From Escallonia rubra (lineage: Eukaryota; Streptophyta; Magnoliopsida; Escalloniales; Escalloniaceae), in NCBI GenBank assembly GCA_033065855.1, contig JAVXUO010000310.1, positions 186,001 through 250,000 of the forward strand: a DNA stretch of 64,000 nucleotides, written 5' to 3'. The translations under genes and the position numbers were made by a program. The stretch's first letter is position 1, and each line of letters begins with the position of its first letter. Below, piece by piece: positions 48,001 to 58,326 of the stretch. The notes under the pieces are model-generated. The model was given only the letters and a program-made list of their open reading frames with translations, did no database searches and was not told where the DNA came from.

Positions 48001-48541
48001 AGGAGCATAAGGTTAATTACTAAGGGGGTCAACATCGCACTTAGCCTTAGATGATCTTGATGAGAGTGGTCATTGTCATTAAGCAAATTTTATGTTTTTT
48101 TTAACCAACTTGAGAAAACAAAAGTGTAAAATTAACTGGAAAAATATTGGACCGGTTGTTAGAGCAAGAGACTCCTAAAAACATTTCTTCTATTTTTTTA
48201 CGTTTGAATACATGAAGTTTCTATAGGCAAAGTTTTTATTTTGATCATGTAGTCAAATGAATATCCATCGAGTTATCTTATTCACCCAAGGGCACTACCT
48301 TACTCGAGGCTGCTCTTTTACTCCGAGGATATCCATTATCCATATCATTATTTGCATCTTCAGTACTAAAACATATATTCTTTCTTCTCAAATTCCAACT
48401 TGGTCACGAGTCTGTTGCCCCCAGACTCGATGACTTTCTTAACTGAATTTTCATCAACCCTGAGGGTTATCTTCTTTATAACTCATGAGGAGCATTATTT
48501 TATCAACCCTGAGCATTTTATCTACCAACCTGAAGAATTAT
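48001..48541. other. Unassigned flank between caulimovirid and gypsy nest
   Basis: It may include upstream viral protease sequence on the minus strand, but nothing is clear. The phrase ATCAACCCTGAG occurs twice (48455-48515). Confidence 0.3.
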
Positions 48542-49489
48542 TGTCACGACCCGAACCCTGGGGTAGGCCTGTGAGCTATATCTGTGACCGGCCGCAGACC
48601 CAATAGACTCCAACCAAGGGCTCTGTCAGGCCTTACTCACTAAAACCAATATAAGTTGCAGCGAAAATTAAAACTTCTACAAACTTTAATTAAATTTTGA
48701 TATTTTCATTTGAATACAACACTTATGCTAAAACCCAACATACCCGTTGCTAGCTTCCACAATCAATCTACCACTACAGATGCCACCTTCCAACAACCCC
48801 ACAACCATTTGACCACCATGATTGTTACTACTCCACACCCAAAATCAACTTAATACTACACTCCATATTATGCACACAAAACTATTGTACCCTGTTACAT
48901 ACAGACACATTCTTATATACACATTGTACACAATACACATTCACACATTGGTTCCCAACCTATTCTGGTCGTACCCAAAAGGCCCACTGCGGTCCCATTT
49001 TGCATGACACGTCCGCACAAGCAACATACATTTTCAACGCTCACAACCGGTCAAAGCATGCACGCTCAAGACACGTGCACTTCTCACTTTCGTCATGTCA
49101 CTTTGTCACTAAGAAGCTCATCTTTGCACTAAACCTTGTCACGCTTCGACCATCGCACTTCGCCCGTCGCCCGTCGATGCGCCATGGCACTTGCCCAACG
49201 GTCTCGGCCTTGGCCTCCCCCTTGGGGTCGGCCTCGGCCTCCCCTTGAGGTCGGACTTGGCCTTCCCCTAAGGGTTGGCCTTTGGCCTTCATCCTTAACA
49301 CATTCCTTTCTCTTCAAAGGACCATACATAACTTAGCGACCCCGTCGCCCGGACACAACTCCGCGACCCCCGTCGCCCGGACACAACTCCGCGACCCCCG
49401 TTGCCGGCGTCCGGGCGCCGCACTTCAACACTTCGCCGCGCCCGTGCGCCGCGCCGCTGATACAGCCGTGCCCCCAGGCTCTTTATCAC

Positions 49490-50410
49490 ACTACCGTGCC
49501 CCCGGCACCATACGCACTATGTCGCGTCCATATGCCACCATTGACACAAACGTGCCCCCAGCACCTTACGCACTTCGCCGCACACGTGCGCCGTGCCACT
49601 GGCATAGACGTGCCCCCGACACCATACGCACTTCATCGCGCCCATGCGTCACAATCATGTTACATGCCCCCGGGCACCACACTTATTCACCACACCATGC
49701 ACACCTTGCCTTAGTCGTGGAACATGCTTCGACCCACTCTTCAGAGTGTACATCATCCTGCGGGGATAGGCGACTCCTCCGGGACACTATCACCGCCAGG
49801 GAGCTCTTCAACTCCCCTTTCGCCAGGTAGACGGCTCCTCCGGGATGCTATCTCGGCCAGTCGGGTAGACAGCTCCTCCGGGATGCTACCTTGACGCGCT
49901 CCGAGTGCTCCGGCACAAGGACTCATCCACGGGGATATACGACTCCTCCGGGACACTAGCTCTACCAGTGAGCTCTTCAACTCCCCTTCCACCAGGTAGA
50001 AGGCTCCTCCGGGATGCTACCTTGACATGCTCCAAGTGCTCCGGTACAAGGACTCACCTGCGGGGATAGGCGATTCCTCCGGGACACTATCTCCGCCAGG
50101 GAGCTCTTCAACTCCCCTTCCGCCAGATAGACGGCTCCTCCGGGATGCTACCTCGGCCAGTCGGGTAGACGGCTCCTCCGGGATGCTACCTTGACGTGCT
50201 CCGAGTGCTCGGGCACAAGGACTCACCTGCGGGGATAGGCGACTCCTCCAGGACACAATCTCCACCAGGTAGCTCTTCAACTCCCCTTCCGCTAGGTTGA
50301 CGAATCTTCTGGGATGCTACCTTGGCCGGCCAGGTAGACGGATCCTTTAGGATGCTACCTCGGCCCGCGGAATAGGCGACTCATCCGGGACACTATCTCC
50401 GTCAAGGTGC
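49490..50410 (+). repeat. LTR minisatellites of the solo LTR
   Basis: About 55-60-bp units with GTGCCCCCGGCACC-like and CGCACTTCGCCGC-like cores (49490-49680) are followed by units built on GGCTCCTCCGGGATGCTACC and GACTCCTCCGGGACACTA (49745-50410). Long open frames across them are a by-product of the repeats. Confidence 0.85.
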
Positions 50411-50801
50411 CTGAGTGACTGGCCTACGTGCTCCGGCACTGGGGGCTTGCGTCGGCACCCTTAGGGACTATGACCCCCGGGTCACTCCGAGACGGGAGCA
50501 GGTCTTCGGAGGGCATCGCGCCTAGTTCACCTGGCAGTTGGACGTCGGGACTTCGCCACCACAACCAGGCCTATGGGACACCGCAAGGGCTTGGATTGCA
50601 GGCTAGATCAAGGGGGTTCTCTGGCCACACCGCTGCGGTGGGAGCCAGTCATTCCAGCCCGACAGAGCGACGCTGCGCGGGGCAGGCCGGGTGAATATGC
50701 GATCCGACAGTCCGTGGAGCACCGGCACCCGTGGAACCCCCGGTGACGTGTCACTCCCGGGGAGCACCACGTGTCGGTTTATGACATAATTATCTGAATC
50801 T

Positions 50802-50809
50802 CTATAAAT
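50802..50809 (+). promoter_or_regulatory. TATA box of the solo LTR
   Basis: CTATAAATAGAGG is conserved at the same place in all three LTRs of this family (minus strand at 52017-52008 and 58672-58663). It marks the U3/R border. Confidence 0.65.
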
Positions 50810-51136
50810 AGAGGTCTTGAGAATTCATTTGGATGGTTGGACATTTTTAGGACTTCTTCTTCACTCTCTCACATTTTCACTTTCTCAGTGAGAGAAACAT
50901 ACAGTACCCTGACTCTGGACCTAAGCATCGGACTGTGACTGTTGTCGTGTATTCATCGTCGCGCCATCGCCCCTCGCATCACTGCCACCCTCAAGCTCTG
51001 TTTGGGAAGCCATTGGTCTCTACCTTTGTTCCACCCTTGCTGTGTCCTACATCAACATACTTGGCATCTGACTCGGACTGCAGTCCTGGCGGTACCCCCA
51101 CGTAAGTACGAACCCACTTTCCTTAGCATCACACAT

Positions 51137-51667
51137 ATACAAACATGCACATGCATCCACCCTACACACACCCGTCAACCCACAAACACCCAACAGGTAC
51201 AGCATCTGCACCACACACTACACCAATACACACATCCAACACGCAGCATCACGCACACGATATCCCCATACACATTCTGTTACACACCATCGGCCAACAA
51301 CAACCACACCTACAAACATGCCCCAAATACATGCACCGTACACTCACCGCTGCACACACAAAAACCCACCTAATTCATTTCATTTCATTCACCGCCAACG
51401 ATCCCGCTAAATCGCCACCACTGCACAGTCACCAAAATCACAACAACACCATCAACCTCGCTTTACAGTCAATCTCACAAAACCAACTCTACGCCATAGT
51501 CATGGAATCGCCGGCGGCGACGGAAATTGGACTGCTCTGATGGTTGGTCAGAGGACTTACAGGGACCTCTTTGGTGTACCATGTCTCTGCGGTTCACCAT
51601 TCGATCGGTGATTTTCCCCCTGTAACAGTGGCCGTGTTTTGTGCAGTGGATTGAGGACCTATGTTTG
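51137..51667 (-). mobile_element. Outer LTR segment between the two nested insertions
   Basis: ACAC-rich sequence (51137-51370) resembling 63760-63900 of the right LTR passes into a GC-richer part. It shows that both insertions hit the same LTR. The frame 51145-51540 is open only because of the CA-rich composition. Confidence 0.6.
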
Positions 51668-53952
51668 TGATGCCAAGGAAAGTGGGTTCGTACTTACGTG
51701 GAGGTGCCACAAAGGCTGCAGTCCGAGTCAGCTTCCAAGTATGTTGATGTGAGACACAGCAAGGGTGGAACAAGGGCAGAGACCAAGGGCTTCCCAGACA
51801 GAGCTTGAGGGTGGCAGTGCTGCGAGGGCGATGGCACATGATGAATATACGACTACAGTCACAGTCTGATGCTTAGGTCCAAAGTCAGGGTCCTGTATGT
51901 TTCTCTCTCTAGGATTCTAGAGTGAGAAAGTGAAAATGTGAGAGAATGAAGAAGAAGTCTTGAAAATGTCCAACCATTATCTTCTCCCCAAATGAATTCT
52001 CAAGACCTCTATTTATAGAGATTGAGATGATGATGTCATTAACCGACACGTGGCGCTCCCTGGGAGTGACACATCACCGGGGGGTCCACGGATGCCGGTG
52101 CTCCACGGACTGTCGGATCGCATATTTATCTGGCCTGCCCCGCACAGCGTCGCTCTGTCTGTCTGGAAAGACTAGCTCCCACCGCATCGGTGTGGCCAGA
52201 GAACCCCCTTGATCTAGCCTCCAATCCAAGCCCTTGCGGAGTCCCATAGGCCTGGCAGCGGTGGGGAAGACCCGACGCCCAACTGCCAGGTCAACTAGGC
52301 GCGATGCCCTCCGAAGACCTGCTCCCGTCTCGGAGTGACCCGGGGGTCATAGTCCCTAGGGGTGCCGACGCAAGCCCCCAGTGCCGGAGCACATAGGCCA
52401 GTCACGCAGGCACCCTGACGGAGATAGTGTCCCGGAGGAGTCGTCTATTCCGCCGGCCAAGGTAGCATCCCGGAGGAGCCGTCTACCTGGCCGGCCAAGG
52501 TAGCATCCCGGAGGAGCCGTCTACCTGGCGAAAGGGGAGTTGAAGAGCTCCCTGGCAGAGATAGTGTCCCGGAGGAGTCGCCTATCCCCGCGGGTGAGTC
52601 CTTATGCCGGAGCACTCGAAGCGAGTCAAGGTAGCATCCCAGAGGAGCCGTCTACCCGACTGGCGAGGTAGCATCCCGGAGGAGCCGCCTACCTGGCGGA
52701 AGGGGAGTTGAAGCGCTCCCAGGCAGAGATAGTGTCCCGGAGGAGTCGCCTATCCCCGCGGGTGAGTCCTTGTGCCGGAGCACTCCGAGCATGTCAAGGT
52801 AGCATCCCGGAGGAGCCGTCTACCCGACTAGCCGAGGTAGCATCCCGGAGGAGCCGTCTACCTGGCGGAAGGGGAGTTGAAGAGCTCCCTGGCAGAGATA
52901 GTGTCCCGGAGGAGTCGCCTATCCCCGCGGATGATGTACACTCCGGAGAGTGGGTTGAAGCATGTTCCATGACCAAGGCAAGGTGCGCATGGTGTGATGA
53001 ATGAGTGTGGTGCCCGGGGGCATGATAAAATGATTGTGGCGTATGGGCGCGATGAAGTGAGTAAGGTGCCGGGAGCACGTCTATGTCAATGGCGCAGCGC
53101 ATGGGCGCGACGGAGTGCGTAAGGTGCCGGGGGTATGTTTGTGTCAATGGTGGCGCATGGGTGCGACAGAATGCGTGAGGTGACGGGGGCACGTTGGTGT
53201 CAATGGTGGCGCATGGGTGTGACAGAGTGCGTGAGGTGCCGGGGGCACGTTGGTGTCAATGGTGGCGCATGGGCGCGACATAGTGCGTATGGTGGCGGGG
53301 GCACGATAGTGTGACAAAGAGCCTGGGGGCACAACTGTATCAGCGGCGCGGCGAAGTGTTGGAGTGTGACGTCTGAACGTCGGTGACGGGGGTCACGGAG
53401 ACGACGTCCGGGCGACGGACGATGAGCGTCGTGGAGTTGTGTCCGGGCGACGGGGGTCGCGGAGTTGTGTCCGGGCGACGGGGGTCGCGGAGTTGTGTCC
53501 GGGCGACGGGGGTCGCGGAGTTGTGTCCGGGCGACGGGGGTCGCGGAGTTGACGTCCGGACGACGGGCGACGGGCGTCGCAGAGTTGACGTCCGGACGAC
53601 GGGCGACGGGGGTCGCGGAGTTGACGTCCGGACGACGGGCGACGGGCGTCGCGGAGTTGACGTCCGGACGACGGGCGACGGGCGTCGCGGAGTTGACGTC
53701 CGGACGACGGGCGTCGGGGGTCGCGGACTCGACGCCCGGACGACGGGCGACGGGCGTCGCGGAGTTGACGTCTGGACGACGGGCGACGGGCGAAGTGCGA
53801 CGATCGAAGCGTCATGAGGCTTGGTCACGTTCCTTGAGCGTGCATGTTTTGACCGGTTGTGAGCGTTGAAAATGTCTGTTGCTTGTGCGGACGTGTCATG
53901 CAAAATGGGACCGTAGTGGGCCTTTGGGTACGACCAGAATAGGTTGGGAACA
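51668..53952 (-). mobile_element. 3' LTR of the gag-only element
   Basis: It starts on the minus strand at TGTTCCCAACCTATTC (53952) and ends GGCATCA (51668). It contains three minisatellite fields (52420-52930, 53030-53310, 53440-53800) and a TATA box at 52017-52010. Confidence 0.88.
53440..53800 (-). repeat. 28/36-bp GC minisatellite in the 3' LTR
   Basis: On the plus strand, three to four 28-bp units (GTTGTGTCCGGGCGACGGGG plus eight bases) pass into about seven 36-bp units sharing GTTGACGTCCGGACGACGGG. Unit lengths and shared cores show that the 36-bp form arose from the shorter one. The 36-bp period keeps several frames open without implying a protein. Confidence 0.9.
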
Positions 53953-53965
53953 TAAGCCCCCTGCG
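53953..53965 (-). other. Polypurine tract of the gag-only element
   Basis: On the minus strand CGCAGGGGGCTTA directly precedes the 3' LTR start. Confidence 0.65.
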
Positions 53966-54081
53966 TGTGGTGTGTGTGGAGGGGCAACCCGAGTGGGCAC
54001 CGCACGCATGAATACTTAGCAAGATTTTATGTTGTTTGGCTGGAGCGTTGTTGAGGTCGTCAATGCGTGATGATGAAGAGT

Positions 54082-54099
54082 AGGTGGCTCGAGCCACCT
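54082..54099. repeat. 18-bp perfect palindrome with two relatives in the element
   Basis: AGGTGGCTCGAGCCACCT reads the same on both strands. Related copies with the same right flank (CGTGCACCAC then TACC) lie at 56222-56235 (14-bp perfect core) and 54371-54388 (degenerate). Confidence 0.8.
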
Positions 54100-54639
54100 C
54101 GTGCACCACTTACGAAAGCCTTGGGATGCTTGGGTGTTGACGCAAGGGCATGATGGTAGGGCACAGGGGCGCGAGCACGTAAACGGCGCCTGGGCGATGG
54201 ACGACGAGTGTCGCAACGACGTCACCCGGGTGATGGGTGACAAACGTCACGGAGACAGCGCACGGGCGCTGGCGACGGGGGTCGCGGAGACGATGCACGG
54301 GCGCTGGCGACGGCGGTCGCGGAGACGGCTCCCGGGCGACGGACGACGAGTGTCGAACAAAGAGTAGGAGTAAGTGGTTCGAGCTACCTCGCGCACCACC
54401 TACCAAGGATGTTGATGTCGGAGGACGTCGTCACATGGGATGTGATCAAATTTGCAAAAAAATTTCTAAGTGTAAAAAAGTATGAAATGTGTAGGGGCGC
54501 GATGTGCGCGATCGAGCGTCGCGATGCAGGGGCAGTCCACGACGGGCGCAGGGGCGCGAGCAAGGGAAGGCGGTCAATGTTGCAAAAAAAAAAAAATTTT
54601 TTTGAAGTTTCCGGCCTTGGATGTCGGGGCTCGGTCGTT

Positions 54640-55430
54640 GGGTGATGGATAAAAGGTGAAGGTTGAAGGTGATGTTGCCTTGGTTTTGGGAAGGCGAAGA
54701 TGGATGGCGTTGATGGTGGCCGAAGGTGAAGGGAGGGGGATGGAGGGGGGAGTGGGAGGAGAGGAGAGGAGAGAGGAAGGGCAAGAAGGGGGAAGGTGGA
54801 GGAGGGTCGAGGCCGAGGAGGGACGGGGAGGGGTGGCCGAGGCCGAGGGGGGCGCGGGTGGGGGGAGGAAGGGGGAGGGGAGAGAGAGGAAAGGGGAAGG
54901 GAGGGGGAGGGCCGAGGGGGTAGGGGTGGGGTGGCCGAGGCCGAGGGGGGCGCGGGTGGGGGAAGGAAGGGGGAGGGGAGAGAGAGGAAAGGGGAAGGGA
55001 GGGGGAGGGCCGAGGCCGAGGGGGTAGGGGGCGGGATGGCCGAGGCCGAAGGGGGATGGGGGAGGAAGGAGGCGGTGGCGACCTGCCGCGTGGGGAAAGG
55101 AAGAAGGAAGGGGGGCGGGGGGAAGAGAGGAGAGGGAGAGGGAAGGGGGCAAGGAGGGGGGCGGGGTCGGCCTAGGGGAGGGGGTGGGGAGGCCGAGGCC
55201 GAGGGGGGAGAGGGAGGATAGGCGAGGGAGGAGGGAGGAAGGAAGGGGAAGAAGGGGGCGGCAGCGGCGGTGTGGTGCCGCGGCGCGAGGCCGAGGGGGG
55301 AGGAGGGGCGGGGGAGAGAAGGGAGGAGAGAGGGAGGTGGGGGCGAGGCTGAGGGTCGTCGGTTGGCGGAGGAGATGGGCCGGCAGGAGTGTTGAAGTGC
55401 TTGGCGGCGCCGCAAGGGGGCTGGGTGGCG
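54640..55430. repeat. 0.8-kb purine-rich tract inside the gag-only element
   Basis: The plus strand is almost entirely G and A, with recurrent GGCCGAGGCCGAGGGGG and GGAGGGGAGAGAGAGGAAAG words. The minus strand (the element's sense strand) is C/T-rich and keeps long overlapping frames open (55935-54574 and 55433-54384), because stop codons need A. A direct repeat of about 125 bp is visible within it (about 54840-54960 and 54940-55070). Confidence 0.85.
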
Positions 55431-55923
55431 CATGAAGAGAAGAGAAAGAGATGGGGAAAAGATTAGGGTTTAGAAAAATTAGGGTTTGGGAGGGAGAAGA
55501 AAGGCGCGGGTCGGGTTTCGGGTCGCGGGTCGGGCACAGTACTGAGAGAGAATGGGCGCGGGTCAGGGGCGTGCGGGTCGGTTCGAGTTCGCGGGTAGGG
55601 TTCTTCCCAGAGTGTTTTGAAATTCGAATTCGAATAAAATAATAATAATTTTTTTTTTGGGTAACAGCCCTAAAGAGGGAGCCTCCAAGAAGATTTTTAC
55701 AATTTGCAAAATAGGAGTGAGAGAAAAAGGGATGGGAGAAGAATGAAGCTTTTCCATGAGAAAGAGAGAAGTTGTTTATGAAGTGGGAAAAGGGTGATGG
55801 GGTGTTGGATGGTGAGGGATGAGAGGAAAGTGTGAGAGGGAGAGTGATGAGAGCATGAATGTGGGGAGCATGTGGAAAGATGAAAAACTTGAAATTTTTA
55901 CTAAGTGTTGAATTTTGTTTTTT

Positions 55924-56182
55924 GAGCTCGGGCAAGGATGCTAAGGGAGGCCGCTGAGGATGATCATTGATGATCGGTTGCGAAAAAAAATGAATTTTTT
56001 TCTAAGTGTTAGGCTGAGACATGGATGCCGAGGAAGACCACTGAGGATGATCATCGATGACCGGTTGCGAAAAAAATGAAATTTTTTTCTGAGTGTTGTG
56101 CTGAGATAAGAATGCCGAGGGAGACCACTGAGGATGATCATCGATGACCGGTTGCGAAAAAAATGAATTTTTTTAAGTGTCA
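55924..56182. repeat. Three tandem units of about 84 bp
   Basis: Each unit contains CTGAGGATGATCATCGATGA, then CCGGTTGCGAAAAAAATGAA, then a T-run. The first unit is the most diverged. They lie just downstream (minus strand) of gag. Confidence 0.85.
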
Positions 56183-56519
56183 AGAAAAGTGAATGCAGGA
56201 TGATAATGCGACCGTAGCAGCGTGGCTCGAGCCACCCCGTGCACCACGTACCAAGTCGTTGCAATGTGAGGCCGAAGGGATTGGGAAGGGGTGAAGCCCC
56301 CAAGGGAGTGCGTGATGGCATGAAGGGTGATATCAAGAGACTTGTGCAAGAGCAATATAACTTGTAAATTTTCTAAGTCTGGAAAATGGAACTTAATTGA
56401 TAACGAAGGATATGCAGCATGCCTTAATACATGGGTATGATGTACATGGAAACTTGCAAAATGAACGAAAAAATTACAAGTGTGGAAAATGCACTAAGGC
56501 ATGCCCTTATGTCTCGTAC

Positions 56520-58259
56520 TTAGAGTTTGTGCTCTCCGGACGCAATCTTGTCAGCGAAGAGAAACTTGAGGCCCCTGCACCACTTGAGGCCATGACCGAC
56601 CTTCCGATGATAGGGGCAGTAGTTGGGATGGGCTAAGTCTTCCGGGGTAGGTTCAGTGTCGACATTGGACAGGGTTATGTCATTGTCGTCGATCCATGTC
56701 TCGAGGATAGTTTTAACAATTTTCAAATCACACGCGTATTCCGGGGCAGGCATCGACTGCCCTCTCTCGTCAGGACGCACGTCCCTTCCTTGGGACTGAC
56801 GCTTCCGGTTGTTGTTGTCGTTACTAGCTGCTTCCGTCGTCGTGGCCAAGGCAATATGAGGTTGCTGCTTTGGAGTCTTTGACGGACCGACCGAGTCATA
56901 GGTGCGTCGTGCAGCTTCCTTGAGATGTCTCCAAGACCGAAGCTGGAGGTTTTCAAGGTAGACCCTGTAGGTGTCCTTCATGTTCTTGATGCAAATGGGT
57001 ACAAGGGTTTCATCTTTGCTGAAGTCAGTGCACTCTAAGCACTTGTGATGAAATCGCGTAACATAGGTGTTGAGGTCTTCCCCGGGATTCTGGCGGATCC
57101 CGGCAATGTCAACGATGGTCACACGTTCCGTCTCATAGTGAAACTTGTCAAGGAAGAGCTGGACCATGTCGGACCATGAGTGGATAGTACTGTCAGGAAT
57201 CTGATGATACCAAGAGTAGGCGAGGCCAGTCAGGGACTTGTGAAATTCCCGAAGCTTCAAAGTGTCGTCTTCCCCGTAGTGCTCGAGGGAGCCAGCAAAA
57301 CGGGTGAGATGCTCGCGGGCGTTGCCTTCTTTGCCGTTGAACAATGTGAAGGATGGTTGCTTGTACTTGACAGGGTAAGGCTTGGTAGCGAGGCTGCCAG
57401 AGTAGGGAGCATGGCCTGACAGCTTAGAGGGGGAGTGGGGTAAGGATGACTGCTTGAGACGGTGAAGGAGGGCATCAAGGTCATGCTTGGTGACGTACGA
57501 CGCATGTGAGGGCTTGTGCCCTGTCGTGATGATCCGAGCACCAGAGCCCCCAGACGGTACAACCTGAGGCATTGAGGGGATGACGATGGTAGAGAGGGGT
57601 TGGTGGTGGTGAGCAACTTGTTGGGGCATGGTTTGTACATGGGTAGTGTCAGCTGCTGGAGGCCGGTCGTCAGGAAAGGTCGACTGGAGTAAGCCAGGGG
57701 AATGACTTGTGTTTAGGTTTCGACTAGTTATGTTCGGGTTAGGCTCCATCTCAATTGATTCGTGAGTCTCTGAAGTGCTTCGAGCAAGGGCAATGCGTGG
57801 CGCCGGGGGCTGAGGTGCCGCGAGTCCTACTGTCGAGGGCCCGGAGGACCAAGGCAGCGGTGGTCGCGACACTGGGGCCTGAGCAGTGTCCAAAACTAGC
57901 CCAGGCCTTGAAGGTTGGATATGAGCAGGAGGGGCCAAACCTGGTTTGTGGGAGAACACGGTGTGAGTAATGGGCACAGGGTGCAGAGCTCTAAGGCTTT
58001 GGGAAATCGGTGATTGTGAAGTCAAGACTTGGATTGATTTTTGCATTTCCACCATGGTTGTCATAAGAGTGGCTATAGTGGGCGAAAACTGCTGGATGGC
58101 CGCGTTGACTGCAACTTGTATGTCAGGTGCGGTAGTTTGTGGCTGGTCTTGGAGACGCATAGCACTAGTCCCTTCTTGTTCGCCGAGGTGATCCTCCTCT
58201 TGTACGGTGTGGATAAGGCCCTGGCTGGCAGCCCTCGTAGCTTTTCGTTGTCTAGGCAT
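56520..58259 (-). CDS. Gag protein of the gag-only retrotransposon (579 aa, intact)
   Basis: The frame is open from 58304. I place the start at the ATG 58259-58257, which opens MPRQRKATRAASQG about 50 bp after the PBS. Residues 1 to about 290 are Pro/Ser/His-rich and disordered-looking, with a short coiled-coil-like stretch near 50-75. Residues about 300-455 form the Ty3/gypsy gag (capsid) domain: PSFTLFNGKEGNAREHLTRF, REFHKSLTGLAYSWYHQIP, SWSDMVQLFLDKFHY, ENPGEDLNTYVTRFHHKC-like blocks. A basic linker follows. Near the end lies one zinc knuckle C548-X2-H551-X4-H556-X4-C561 (CPYHRKVGHGLKWC), the His variant common in plant gypsy gag. Gag would form particles and package RNA. No protease frame follows. 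The unbroken length argues for recent activity or selection. Confidence 0.9.
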   Translation of the reverse strand: MPRQRKATRAASQGLIHTVQEEDHLGEQEGTSAMRLQDQPQTTAPDIQVAVNAAIQQFSPTIATLMTTMVEMQKSIQVLTSQSPISQSLRALHPVPITHTVFSHKPGLAPPAHIQPSRPGLVLDTAQAPVSRPPLPWSSGPSTVGLAAPQPPAPRIALARSTSETHESIEMEPNPNITSRNLNTSHSPGLLQSTFPDDRPPAADTTHVQTMPQQVAHHHQPLSTIVIPSMPQVVPSGGSGARIITTGHKPSHASYVTKHDLDALLHRLKQSSLPHSPSKLSGHAPYSGSLATKPYPVKYKQPSFTLFNGKEGNAREHLTRFAGSLEHYGEDDTLKLREFHKSLTGLAYSWYHQIPDSTIHSWSDMVQLFLDKFHYETERVTIVDIAGIRQNPGEDLNTYVTRFHHKCLECTDFSKDETLVPICIKNMKDTYRVYLENLQLRSWRHLKEAARRTYDSVGPSKTPKQQPHIALATTTEAASNDNNNRKRQSQGRDVRPDERGQSMPAPEYACDLKIVKTILETWIDDNDITLSNVDTEPTPEDLAHPNYCPYHRKVGHGLKWCRGLKFLFADKIASGEHKL

Positions 58260-58305
58260 GGAGACCGAGTGCGGAAGATAGACAGACTGCAGTACGATGC
58301 TCACC

Positions 58306-58323
58306 TCCCCAGCGGAGTCGCCA
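58306..58323 (-). other. Primer-binding site of the gag-only element
   Basis: TGGCGACTCCGCTGGGGA on the minus strand, three bases after the LTR end, is the primer-site type found in many plant gypsy elements. It would bind the 3' end of a host tRNA to start cDNA synthesis. Confidence 0.8.
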
Positions 58324-58326
58324 AAA

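Larger units (their letters stand above)
48949..51131 (+). mobile_element. Solo LTR of the gag-only family (plus strand)
   Basis: The 2183-bp LTR starts TGGTTCCCAACC, ends TTCCTTAGCATCA, and is flanked by perfect 5-bp duplications CACAT (48944-48948 and 51132-51136). It has the same layout as the LTRs at 51668-53952 and 58327-60602 in opposite orientation: GC-rich minisatellites, then a TATA box, then a G/C-poor R/U5 segment. It has fewer copies of the 28/36-bp minisatellite than the other two. No internal sequence remains. Confidence 0.88.

Noticed and set aside
53340-54005. Long frames on both strands across GC-rich repeats (also 60118-60696 and 49282-49830)
   Set aside because: The 36-bp minisatellite has a length divisible by three and lacks stops in several frames, so open frames arise automatically.
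54384-55935. Two long overlapping minus-strand frames (453 and 349 codons), Pro/Ser-rich
   Set aside because: They lie on a C/T-only strand where stop codons, which all need A, hardly occur. Two frames are open at once and no domain is present, so this is composition and not coding.
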